Positions 47,681-58,900 of a stretch of DNA of 64,000 nt are shown in pieces. Position numbers and translations under genes: made by a program. The DNA is from Marsupella aquatica (Eukaryota; Marchantiophyta): the NCBI GenBank assembly GCA_973895155.1, contig OZ316896.1, positions 21,328,001 through 21,392,000 on the forward strand, written 5' to 3'. Positions within the stretch are counted from its first letter, which is position 1. The number at the start of each line of letters is the position of its first letter. Below the pieces are notes generated by a model. That model searched no databases. It worked only from the letters and a program-made list of their open reading frames with translations, and had not been told where the DNA came from.

Positions 47681-48210
47681 ATCTTTTGTGCAACGCACAG
47701 GTATTTTCCTAAACAATGTCTTGGCCGACACGACATCTTTTCCCTCAACGATGTCTTTGCCGACACAATATCTTTTTTCTCAACAACATCTTGGCCGACA
47801 TGACAATTTTTTTAACGACATCTTGGCCGACACGACATCTTTTTTCTCAACGACCTCTTGGTTGACATGATATCTTTTTTTCTCAACACTTCTTTTCTCT
47901 CAATGAATGACCTTTAGGGCGACTCGACATAATTTCTCTCCACGACCTCTTGGCTGACACGTCCTTTTTTCTCAACGACATCTTGGCCAACATGACTTCT
48001 TTTCTCTCAACAACCTCTTGGGTGACACGACATCTTTTCTCTCAATGACCTCTTGGGCGACACAACATTTTTTCTCTCCAAGACCTCTTGGCCAACACAA
48101 CATCTTTTCTCTCCACGACCTCTTGGCTAACATGACATCATTTTTTCTCAACAACATCTTGGCCGACACGACTTCTTTTGTGCAACGCACAGGTATTGAG
48201 CTAGTTCTAG
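47681..48210. repeat. ~38-bp minisatellite bounded by a direct repeat
   Basis: Units such as ACGACATCTTTTCTCTCAAC then GACCTCTTGGCCGAC recur about a dozen times. The array starts and ends with the same 20-odd-bp sequence, CTTTTGTGCAACGCACAGGT, at about 47685 and 48176. The unusually clean borders suggest the flanking repeat is part of how the array arose. Confidence 0.88.
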
Positions 48211-50581
48211 CATAAAATAGGGTTTCATTGCAGTCCATCTTGGTTATAATAGGGCGTCTCAGATCTCAGGTTTGGCTGGTTGATGCCCGGGCTTCCGTAA
48301 CTAAGAAGTTACGGATATTCCCGTAACCCTTACGGGAGGCCAAAACAGGCTCCCATAATTTGTTGTTGTGACCATTGCCCATATTAACCTGTGTATTGTA
48401 GGCAACGGGCATGTGTCATTGGCATGAACACTGTACACTATTTTTGGACTCATGTACTTGAATTCAGACTATAATTTGAACGTCCATGGCTGCCAATGCG
48501 CAGTGTTGCTGCTTAGGTGTAGAGAGACATTTTGCAAGTCAGAGCATTGTGGGTGATTTGTTGATGATAGAGAGGCCAACGTCGTAAAATTTCCATGCTG
48601 CAGCATTTTGCAAGAGCATTGTGAGTGATTTGTCAATGATAGAGAGGGCGATGTCATGAATTTTCATTGCTGTGACTATTGATGACATTGCAAAGCAAAA
48701 TTGGATGCGATCAAGCATAGTGAAGATTGCAGATTTATCTGTTTAATAGCTGTTATCACTCCTTCAACGGCAGTGGACAAGCCGGCCTTCAAGAATTCCT
48801 AGATGAAGTCACACATCTAAAGCTCTTTTTAAGCGACTGCAATTGTTATATTGTGCAATGTATATGTGATTGCTGCAACTCTTTTAACTGAGTATTGGCA
48901 ATGGATTGCAGAATTTGAAAAAAGTTTCATGGACTTCACTTGGCGATATGAATGAAAGAAGCTTCGTTAGAGCGACTGTTGTATTCCCCTCATCTCTAGC
49001 TTGGATTGTGAACTATACGGCTCCTAATTCACATCCCCAAAAATGTGTGTACTCTGCATGCCCTCATAGATGAGAATAGGTTGGAAACTGGTCGCTTGTG
49101 TGCCAAATCTCTTGAATTTGGACCCAAATGTGACCACAACCTCCTAGGGACATATGCTCTCAGATTTGGTGTTTGACTCGTTGATGCAATCCATGGGGAG
49201 ATGAGACCTGTCACTGCCCAACTCTGGGATGTTGGCTTGGGAGGTTATCTTAGTTAATGTATATTTTGGGGTACCACGTGTGATCATAGCCTATTATAAA
49301 TACATCTATTTTACAAATACAATATTTCAAGAATATTTTTTAATTTCAATATTAATAACATATTTACTTTATAAAATGTATATATTAAAGAATATTCTAT
49401 AAATGTGACAATATGTTCTTTTGCCTCCTACGCTTTTAAGAGATTTAGCTAATTTATATAAAAACTACCTATTTTGGATCGCATGTGGTTTCTAAAATTT
49501 TTCATAGTCAACCCCTCGAGGATGTTGGAAAGATTCTCCTAGATTGCTCTGCAAATGATTTCTTTGCATGTAGTGAGCAAGCTCATAATGATTCCTTGCA
49601 TTCCAATACCCAGGATTCACTGAGAGTGTCAAAGATTTGGCTTTATGTTTCAGAGTTTTATATCAAAATTCAGATTTGACATTCTTTGATGAACGTCATT
49701 CAGTGAATATTCCCCCAACCCAAGCATGCTTTAGGTCTCCACAATGTAGTTTGAAGCACACCCAAGCATGCTTTAGGTCTCCACAATGTAGTTTGAAGCA
49801 CAGTGAACTGCTCACTCCCCATTCACTAGGACAAAGCCGTGACAAGACATCAAAGCATTCCAACAAAAAAACTGTAAAACCCGTGAAGGAAGCTATAGAG
49901 GACCTGTCTACGGCTTCAAAGTACTCTGATTTGGATGACTAGGAGAAGTTGTAGTGTTCATTTTTGATACATAGCCCCGACTACCCGTGCTTTGATCATG
50001 AATACTTAGCGGACATGACAATAAAAGTATCACCAAAGTATTTCCTATTCACATTCTTTGAATTTTAATGAAATGATAAAAAATTATCATACATGTCATC
50101 ATTTTAATAACATACATAACAGACCATTCTCCTCTCCATACACATTTCTCTTTCTATGCACATATGTTATGGTGGGGCCATAGAGTACATTTTTTGAACA
50201 TGCATGATAATTATTATTTGACATACATCATAGTCATAAGTTTTCCCATTCACACGGTGGACCATTGAGTTAAGGTCTAGAGGCATTGAGTTAAGGTCTA
50301 GAGGCTTCACTCTAAAAGTTTAGCCTCCAACTCTAGCTTGTAGTTTGCCACTTTATAAGTAAGATGTGTTGGGCTAAACCAAGTTTCCACACCACACGCA
50401 ACCAACTTAGTGATCTGTTATGTAATAATATTATATTATTATATACTATATGAGCATGAAAGAGGGTTTCCTTGCAGTCCATCCTGGTTTGAAAAGTACT
50501 TTCCAAGAATTGTGGCAAAAGTGGAGGTCCATCTGGGTTTGATTTCAGAATCTCTGGGCTATATTTTACTCAGGGTCTTGG
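48211..50581. other. Intergenic with two small duplications and a doubtful ORF
   Basis: About 48525-48660 is an imperfect duplication of a ~78-bp unit (GCATTGTGGGTGATTTGTTG / GCATTGTGAGTGATTTGTCA). About 49718-49801 is a perfect 42-bp doublet (ACCCAAGCATGCTTTAGGTC ... GAAGCAC). The latter lies in a 101-codon plus-strand frame (49637-49942) whose charged end includes KKTVKPVKEAIEDL. That could be a decayed gene, but I recognise nothing. 49260-49460 is extremely AT-rich. Confidence 0.4.
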
Positions 50582-50732
50582 TAATTGCACATCAAAATAT
50601 GATATATATAGTCTACGAATTACTCCATACCATGACAAATGTCCTTATTTTTCCCATACTATGATTAACCATCCTTATTTTCTTTAAATTAGTGAGTGCA
50701 CACATATATTACCACATTTTGATGTGTGATTA
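50582..50732. mobile_element. MITE, family D, copy 3
   Basis: A 151-bp element beginning TAATTGCACATCAAAATATG and ending CACATTTTGATGTGTGATTA, with inverted termini matching copies at 9623 and 16087. Its right ~35 bp is the seed of the tandem array that follows. Confidence 0.7.
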
Positions 50733-51316
50733 TCGACAGGATTTTACTCAGGGGATGTGTGCACACACATATATTACCACATTTTGATGTGTGGTTATTG
50801 GCAGGGTTTTTCAGGGGATGTGTGCCCACATATATTACCACATTTTGATGTGTGGTTATTGGCAGGGTTTTTCAGGGGATGTGTGCCCACATATATTACC
50901 ACATTTTGATGTGTGGTTATTGACAGGGTTTTTCATGGGATGTGTGCACACATATATTACCACATTTTGATGTGTGGTTATTGGCAGGGTTTTACTCACG
51001 GTATGTGTACACACATATATCACCACATTTTGATGTGTGATTATCTGCACGGTTTTACTCAGAGGATAGGATGTGTGCACACATATATTAACACATTTGA
51101 TGTGTGATTATTGTGTGGACACATATATTAACCACGTGTGATTATGGCACGTGTGAATATGGCTATATTAACACATTTTGATGTGTGATAATTTGTGTGC
51201 ACACATATATGTGTGATTATGGGCAGGGTTTTACCGAGGGGATGTGTGATTAACACATTTTGATGTGTGATAATTCGTGTGCACAGATATATTACCACAT
51301 GATGTGTGATTATGGG
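50697..51316. repeat. Tandem array derived from the MITE right end
   Basis: About ten units of 61-82 bp. Each contains ACACATATATTACCACATTT, TGATGTGTGATTAT and a linker GGCAGGGTTTTACTCAGGGG. CACATTTTGATG starts near 50713, 50778, 50839, 50900, 50961, 51024, 51092 (variant), 51172 and 51254. The MITE terminus has been amplified together with flanking linker DNA. Confidence 0.88.
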
Positions 51317-51439
51317 CAGGGTTTTACCGAGGGGATGTGAGATTACCGGCAAGGGTTTTACTCGGGGTTTGACTCGGTGGAGGGGACGTGGCAATGCACG
51401 ACGCCGACGAGAGGCACTGATCGAAGTGAGCAAGAGAGA

Positions 51440-52150
51440 GAGAGATTCAGCAGAAGTGGCAGTGGCACATCGGCCGAGGATTTCGCGACGAGCAGCGTAC
51501 CAGACTACCAGCGTACTGTGGAGTGAGCTGCTGCTGCTGATCTGACGAGAACGGAGCAGGAGAGATGTTGCAGAGGATTCCAACCCCTCATCAGCTGGTC
51601 TGAGAAAGGCAGTGGAGCGGAGAAGAGCGGAGAGGAGGAGAGCGAGAATGAGCAGCAGAATTGGCAGACGCGCTTGGGCTGAGGATTTCGCGACGCGCAG
51701 CATCCTACTGTAGGTACTGTGGAGCGAGCTGCTGTTGATCTGACGAGAAGGGCGCAGGACAGATGTTTGTAGACGATTCCAACCCTTCAGCTGGTCAGAG
51801 GAGAGGAGGGATAATAATGTTGCAGCAGAATTGGCGCTTTTGGCTGAGGATTCCGCGACGAACAGCGTACTAGTGTGCTTTCGAGTGAGCTGCTGCTGTT
51901 CTGACGAGAAGGGAGGAAGAGATGTTTGTAGAGGGTTCCAACTCGTCAGCTGGTCTGAGGAAGGACGAGGAGAGGATACGAACGATAATGAGCAGCAGAA
52001 TTGGCAGAGGCGCTTCGGCCGAGGATTTCGTGACAAGATACTGTGGAGTGAGCTGCTGCTGATCTGACGAGAAGGGAGCAGGAGAGATGTTGTAGAGAAT
52101 TCCAACCCGTCAGCTGGTCCGAGGAAGAGTAGAGGAGAGGAGAAGAGGTC
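51440..52150 (+). repeat. Four GA-rich units of ~170 bp upstream of the SNF2 gene
   Basis: Imperfect tandem copies start near 51455, 51659, 51827 and 51996. Each runs through GGCCGAGGATTTCGCGACGA, TGGAGTGAGCTGCTGCTGAT, CTGACGAGAAGGGAGCAGGA, GAGATGTT and TCCAACCCGTCAGCTGGT. Copy spacing is about 204, 168 and 169 bp. Composition (GA-rich, CpG-containing) is that of a plant leader, so this may be promoter or 5' UTR of the downstream gene. A 496-codon minus-strand frame crosses the block; I regard it as a by-product of composition. Confidence 0.85.
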
Positions 52151-52980
52151 TTTGCACCAAAGGGTGCCGTAGGGCGTAAGTATGGAAGCCACTCTAGTTG
52201 GCTGACGTCTTGGGCATGCGAGCGGACAGATCTCGATTTGCTGTTTGAGCGACTGATTCAATTGTACAGTGTCGGAATCGTTGCCAGGACGCGTAAGCTT
52301 GGGCGCATTGGAGCAATCTACTCGTGCGACTGATTGATTTAATTTTTCTACACGATCGACTGAATGGTTAACATTGCCGAAGTCGTTGAAAGCAAAGGAG
52401 AGGAGGAATATAGCACGAGCGTAGAATGACTCGATTTTGAGTAGGGAGGAAGGCTCCACGGCATTGAAGGCAGTGCACGGGACGAAGCGGGATAGGAAGA
52501 GTACGTGAGGACTGCGAACAACACATTGCTGAGACATCAGTGAGGCTGACAGAATGCTCGAATCAGGGGCGTCCATCGTAGCGAGAGGGCGGGACGGACC
52601 GATACGAGAGAAGAACATTTGCTGGCGTCTTTCCTTGTGATCAATTGGTGAATCAGCTTACAGGTACTGACACGACGAAGATTCCAGTGTACTGTACGCG
52701 TTGCGTGGTTGAGGGGGTCTGGATGGCTGACTGATGTATCATATGAGGGCAGGGGAGATTTTCTTTGGTGCAGAGGATTGACCTTTTTTGGTGGGGGTCG
52801 TACTGCGCAAGCTTCTTACCTCTGTTTCGGCACTGTGAAGGAAGAGCGATTTATTCTTTGCGGGTGGATGTCTCGAAGGTGAATAATGCACGGTGCTTAA
52901 GCTTTTGGTACTATTTTTTGTGCTGCGGAGACATTCATGCGAAAGAGAGCATATGAAAGATTGATCCCCATTTCATTCAG
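52151..52980 (+). promoter_or_regulatory. Probable 5' leader/promoter region of the SNF2 gene
   Basis: Non-repetitive sequence between the GA-rich units and the first exon candidate. An ATG at 52938 begins MRKRAYERLIPISFSA and stops after 16 codons, so it would act as an upstream ORF if transcribed. No TATA box is convincing. Confidence 0.3.
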
Positions 52981-53403
52981 CGCGTGAAAATTCTGTTCGG
53001 TGGAGTGACGGATCACATCAGGAGCTATTGTTCCACAGGACCAGCTGCTGGCATTGTGCAGTGGGAGTTGCTGTTGCGGCTGTTGTTTACGGAGGGGCAA
53101 CTTGATCTGCCAATGCCGTCTATTCACGTCTGTGCACGGCAAGGTTTCGAGGATGGGGATTCTGCGAGCTTTTCTTCTCTCATTTTGATAGAGGATTGGA
53201 GGGCCTCTTCTCGCCAATTTGTTGAGGAGGTATGCGACCTTATGAGCGCTCCGCAGGTGGGAATGCTACCAGATGACGCATTATTTATCGTGGACAATGC
53301 GGTCGTGGATAATTGGAGTTTTTCATCCTCAAATAGGCCGGATGGTGCTTGGTTTAGCTACCCACCGCAAGCTTCTCCGACCGTAGTTGACAGGACAGAA
53401 TGA
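52981..53403 (+). CDS. Candidate upstream exon(s) of the SNF2 gene, unrecognised
   Basis: A strong acceptor-like TTTCATTCAG ends at 52980 and opens a 140-codon frame: VKILFGGVTDHIRSYC, AAGIVQWELLLRLLFTEGQL, MPSIHVCARQGFEDGDSASF, SSLILIEDWRASSRQFVEE, then GAG|GTATGC, a good donor, at 53229. The peptide is protein-like, but I cannot align it with the CLASSY N-terminus. It may be an N-terminal exon of the SNF2 gene or an independent small ORF. Confidence 0.3.
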   Translation, partial: RVKILFGGVTDHIRSYCSTGPAAGIVQWELLLRLLFTEGQLDLPMPSIHVCARQGFEDGDSASFSSLILIEDWRASSRQFVEEVCDLMSAPQVGMLPDDALFIVDNAVVDNWSFSSSNRPDGAWFSYPPQASPTVVDRTE

Positions 53404-54130
53404 GACAGTAGAACTTTGGACTGTGCAACGCTCCAGGTTGGCTACTGGTTTTCCGACGAGCAATATTGAGCCGTCGTGCTCTTTCTCCTTCGAAACACAA
53501 CTCTGTGTGCTTCTCTAATTAGAAGGCTGCACTGTAAAACCCTATATAGCTTAATTCAGATGGGTAACTGGTTCAAGGATAGCCCGAATCATTGTTCCAG
53601 ACGACCAATGGCATTGTATTTTGTAGAATATGCAAGACAATCTGCGCGAGCGACTGATGGAGCTATTTTGCTTGCTACTTAAACTGTTGTTTAGACTCCG
53701 CAGGCAGATTTCGCTAGGTACATTCTGTTTTGTAAGTCTGCATGTGTTTAAAGCCTGCAGGCAGACTTTGTATGCTGCTGGTGTTGACAATCGTGAGTCC
53801 GGGGCGCTCGTGTCGAGTGGTTCTTCGTTAGAGGTTGGCAGAGAGAAAAATGCGAGATTTTCTACCCATGTTAAATTACCACTCAGGCACGCAGAGTCTT
53901 AGGGAATTTGTCACGTGCTTCATATAAATGCTGACCAGGCCTGGAATGGTAGTAAAACATATACGGAGTATTTGTTTTGGGGAGTATATGGTGGCGACCG
54001 TCCTGAACTGCATCCCCATGAGCTTGATTGCCAAAGCTGAACTCGATTTGATGGACGGTACTGCCGCTTTGTTAGAGTCTCCGACCAGCACCGATGTCGA
54101 ATTTCACCTCTGACTCGATAACTGGTTGAG
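53404..54130. other. No gene recognised; intron or leader of SNF2 gene
   Basis: Short frames at 53630-53902 and 53928-54113, with no domain or clear splice links. Confidence 0.35.
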
Positions 54131-54272
54131 ATGAGGATCGCCTGGGATGATCAAAGCAGTGTGGGCAAAGGAGAAATCTCGGGTCAAGGAGAGTTTCGCC
54201 TGCGACGAGAATCTCTTCGTGGTGACACGGGTGTCAAGATGAATGAATCAGAACCTGGTCGTGGAGCTTCCG
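54131..54272 (+). CDS. Candidate alternative upstream exon X1 of the SNF2 gene
   Basis: An ATG at 54131 opens 47 codons that end FRLRRESLRGDTGVK ... GRGAS and then one base before the donor G|GTGAGT (exon end 54272). The tail is homologous, in the same reading frame, to the candidate exon X2 at 54895-55057. It can join in phase to the acceptor at 55881 (G+AT = Asp). Transcript evidence is needed to accept it. Confidence 0.3.
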
Positions 54273-54894
54273 GTGAGTAGGCTAGTTATCGTGGACAACC
54301 GGGCAGTGCTTTGGTGGTACAGCGGTTGGCTAAACATATTTGCTCAGTGCTGACAATCCTGCTCCATCACTGATTGAGTTGTCCTTGATGATGCTTGAAT
54401 GTTGTGGCAGCTCCACCGTCGATTTGTTCTCTGGATCGATCGGGTGTGTCTTGCTCTTCTTGTCTCGCGACAAATATTTTTCGCGAAGCCGGTCTCAGGT
54501 CTCATTATTTTCGAGGAGATGGTGTCAAGTCTCTTCGAACATTGCCGATCATTCGGAAGCGCTCCTTTCCCGATTCGAAAAATGATACGAGGCCTTCCAA
54601 GGTTCTTTCCAGTCATCCAATCAAATTTATGATTTTTGCTAAACGAAAAATTTGGTCATGTGGGAATCTACTGTAGTTGGTCACTGAACTTTTGACTCCA
54701 TCTAAGGCCCCCATGTTTCGTTTCTCTTCCTCTGCCATTGGCTTGACTTTGATTGCGGTGAATTGCTAAAGGTGGAGTTGTCCTCACATTTTGAAAGCTA
54801 GATTGGACGTCCGGCGTTTTCACATTGGTGGACCTTTCCATTCCAACAACCATGTTGTTCCTGATAATAATTCTGTTTTTTTTGGCTTGAGCAG

Positions 54895-55057
54895 AGAAAG
54901 AAGGAGCAAATGGAGCAGACGGAGAAAGCGGCCGAGCTCTTCAAGAATAGCCGTCGTAAAATTAGAGCAGATGAAGACGACATTGTACGACGACGAGAAT
55001 CTCTCCGGAGCTACACGGCTCTCAAGAACAATGACGGAAAAGGTTGCCGAGTTTCTG
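54895..55057 (+). CDS. Candidate alternative upstream exon X2 of the SNF2 gene
   Basis: A long T tract and GAGCAG precede 54895, a strong acceptor. The 163-bp segment reads KKEQMEQTEKAAELFK (charged, coiled-coil-like), KIRADEDD, then VRRRESLRSYTALKNN ... CRVS, and ends one base before G|GTGAGT. The last ~25 codons match those of X1, with the same downstream phase. Because X1 ends in phase 1 while X2 begins in phase 0, the two cannot be spliced to each other without a shift, so they would be alternatives. Confidence 0.35.
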
Positions 55058-55881
55058 GTGAGTGAGCCAGCGGACATCGTCGCCCTAGGTCCGATTTCAA
55101 TTCAAGTACACAAATTACGTCAGCAATTCAATATTAGGTCCCAACAGTTCTACACTCTTGTTTTCCCCGGGCCCACACATTCATGTCCATCCCTCCTGAA
55201 GCGCTGATTGAAGGTTGATTTAGAGCCTATGGATTCCAATTGGGACACGAGACGGAAATCACGAGAAGCCAAAAATGGTAGAACTATGAACTGTAAACGA
55301 GCCAAGGAAGCTAGAAATCATATGTACCTCGACCTGTAGAGAAGAATTGCTCGCTCAGAAAGTTGGGCTGTTCAGGTGAAAGCTCCCGTTGCTACTTTCC
55401 TTGACCCCGTCTCCCCTGCAGAAATGAGATCATATACAAGGGGAAGAGTAGAAATGGACAAACTTGAACTTTGAATGACTTCACTTTGGGTACTCTTTCC
55501 GTGCTGCCTTCGGCTGCAAGGTGGTATTCTTGTGCTTTTTGTGCTGTAAGTTGGTATTCTTGTGCGTTCTTGAAAAGCGATGTGTTCCCCATGAAACTTT
55601 CAATTACTGAGGAGGCCCACAACGTGCGAAATTTAATCCATACAGATCAATCATCACCGTACGGGGAAAGAAAGTACTGTACAATGCAGCTTCGTCCTTC
55701 CTTCTAGACTGTTGTAATGTAGCTTCGGGAGGGAATACACGACTGACCACATCTTGAAATCAGAAACGAAGTGCATCGACTGAAAATTGTCTTGGGCTTA
55801 GTTACGCAGAAAATTCTTTCCGAGGGCCATGATTTTGTTCAAGAACAACGTGCTGAAGGAACTCTGGTTGGGATTTTACAG
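55058..55881. other. Probable intron of the SNF2 gene
   Basis: Runs from the X2 donor to the acceptor GGATTTTACAG ending at 55881. No other feature, apart from a small doublet TGGTATTCTTGTGC near 55523 and 55553. Confidence 0.35.
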
Positions 55882-55934
55882 ATTGTGCTCAAGGTGGCAA
55901 AGAAGCAAGAGATGAAGACGGAAAGAAGCTGCAG

Positions 55935-58900
55935 ATGACCGTTTCTGAGAGTCATGAGCAAATGTTCTATGAGCGCGATGTACTTAATCATCCAGCCGAG
56001 GCAGCAAAATTGATCACTGGTCTGCTAGAGCTCAATGAGAATTTGCAGGAGCAGGAAGCAATTTTTCGAAAATGTAAAGAACTGAGCGATATCATCAGCA
56101 CTACCGAGACGTATCCAGGGGAATTGCAAGGAGAGAACGAAGGGGAAATAGTTGTCGAGATGGCTCGTCCAGAGGGTGAGATTGTGGATGTCGTCATGAG
56201 AGGCGCCCAGAATGAGGGTAGGAATAGGAGCTCGGTTATCGGATTCGTTGGAAATCATAAATACGAGGTGATGGAAAGTTTTTCGGAGCCCCACGATGGA
56301 GACGAACTGATTCACAGTCGTAGTAGCCACCTTGGGCAATCCTCCGCGCTGAATCTGCGCTCCTCGACGGCAGTGATCAGTAGTGAACGAGATGACAGCG
56401 TACACCCTTATAAGGGGCAGTTATGGGGACATGAAATTATAATACTAAGTAGTGATGGAGAAGGAGCGGAGGGAACAGTAGTGATCAGCAGTGACGATGA
56501 AGAAGAAGGGGCCAACAGGAAGAAGATCTTGGACATGAATCATGGAATGAGCCAGTCTCACTCGGAAGAACACCCAGACGATAATCAACCGGCACTTCCA
56601 AAACTTGACAGTGCTGCATCTTCAGATGCGGAGGTGCTGCCAACGGAGCCCATCGTCTGCCAACCACTGGCTTGCATGCAAAAATATGGACCGTGGTCTA
56701 CACGAATTAGGAAAGACGGAAGGCGATGGAGGAAGCAAACGCAAGGATGGACCCACATCAAACGAAAGTACCTTCGCCACAGGCGTTTCGGAGAGGCTCG
56801 GTTTAGTGAGGAGGGCTTGAATTTGCAGAGTCTGTTGAGGAAAGAGGAGACTAGATGTCCAGCTGAGATTCCAGACGATGACGAGGACGTGCCTTACGAG
56901 GTCTATCGTCGGAGTTCTCAGATGGCGAAGGAGCTGGAACCCGATCCGGACGCAGAAGAACTTGAAGATCTGTTTCAAGAAATGGCTCTCGCTTTGGACA
57001 AGAGATGGGTAAGTCCCTATGAGTCACGCATTCCAGGATCATTTTTCTCCCGAGGACCATTCAGTAAAGAATGCTTATGGAAACTTTTACTTGATTCACG
57101 CTGGTTCACAATATTGTTAAAAGTAACCAACTAGTTGAAGATTCGGGAAGACACTTGTAATTAAAAACTTTAAAGTCGTCGCAGTTGGAAGTAACTCAAC
57201 TGAATTGGTTTAATCATTTATTGTTGTTTCCTCTAATCAACGAATAGAGCAAACATGGTCCTTCTATTGACAGTGTTCTTTTCCGAGCATCGGGACTGAG
57301 GTACAGATTCGGTACACTTAACCTTCCACTAAAGAGGAATTATCATCGGAGAAATTATCAGCTCAGTCATGTTTCGAAGTAAAGCCTTCTGCGATCAGAG
57401 TGGATCATTAATCATTCCTATCGTTTGCGGTGAGTTTGTTTTCATGCTCATGTTCTGGAGAGCATATACATTGACTGAGCTACTAGAAAGATCGCGAAAA
57501 GCATCTTGGTGCTAGACGTACGAGACATCGTTTTAGTATGAACCTTCTTTGTTTCAACCACAGAGCACCACCATGAACCAACCTCGACGTTTCATAGAAT
57601 TCTTTGCAAGATGTTGCTTAACAGAGCAGCAATATTTGTTAGCGTCGCTATTTGCTTTGGCAACTCTACGGTGTGGTTGACGATTGTACTGGCAGGAGAG
57701 GTGCTGGAACTATTCCAGTTTCTGTTCACCACGTTTGGCTTTGAAATTTCTTGACACCTCGATGACCTCGATGATTAAGTCGTCGCTTGGTATTTACGAA
57801 CTGAACGCAAATTTGTTGCCCCTATCTAATGCAGGAGAAACGAGAGACATTGGATAACCAACCTGTCCTCCAGAATGAAGGGGGCTGTTCTCACGACTAC
57901 GCTTTTGAGGATGAAGTCGGATGGGTATGCGAAAAATGCGGGCTCGTTGGTCAGGACATTCAGTCTATTTTTATCCGGGTAAGTCCCTATCCTTTTCTGG
58001 ATTTCGCCCCTCCTGGGCCTAGATGTGTCATCCTCGCTCCGCATGTGTTTTTTGAGCCAACAGCCTCTAGAAATATTGTCTAATGACTGTCCATGTGAAA
58101 TGCAAACCTCAGAAGGAAATTGTGGGCAAAATAAAATTCGTACTCTGCTACTTGTCCACCTACAAGCCCTACAACGCTCTTCTTTTACGAGGGAATGCGG
58201 AAAATCTGTAGTTTGTTGAAGTGTGTAGCACAGTAATGCCGTTGACTGTTAGGAAAATGCAAGAAAACAGCCTCAAAGCCTCTGGGCAGGGCACTTCATC
58301 TGTATGTGTGAACGAACAAATCCATCTACAAGTGCAGCTCCCATGCGAGAAGCTTGTAGAAGAGCAAAGTCTAATCGACCAGTATTAAGGACCTGAAGTT
58401 CGATTAGTGTATAAGACCTTATAATGTGCCTTGTCCCCAAATTATGATATTAGTTCCTATAGAAAATTGCTCATACTTGGTAGGTTGCTTGTCCAGGATT
58501 CTACACGTCCGAAGAAAAGGGCTGCAATTGTGCCAGTACAGGAGGAGTTGGCAAATCCTGAGAGCCAGGATTACGAAGGGCTATGTTTTGCTCAGGGGAG
58601 GCTCTCGAGAGTAACTTTGACTCTACACCCATACTACGAAGAGAAACTGCACACGCACCAAAAGGAAGGTATCACATTTTTGACAAGGAATTTGCTTGGG
58701 GATGCGAAAATGCAGCTGCCACCAGGTGGCTGCATTCTTGCCCATGCCCCAGGAACAGGCAAGTCTTGCTTAACGGTGAGTTTTGTGCAGAGTTTTCTCA
58801 CTGCCTACTCTAATGGGAGGCCCTTGATTGTGGCACCTAAGATTATGCTTAGGCCGTGGCAGAACGAGTTCGAGCGCTGGAACGTGGAAGACGTTCCTGT

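Noticed and set aside
50697-51316. CRISPR-like regular spacing of repeats
   Set aside because: Units are contiguous tandem copies of a MITE end without unique spacers, in a eukaryotic genome.
51128-52618. 496-codon minus-strand frame
   Set aside because: Runs antisense across the MITE-derived array and the GA-rich units; its Ser/Leu-rich peptide repeats mirror the DNA repeats. A GA-rich plus strand rarely gives stops on the minus strand.
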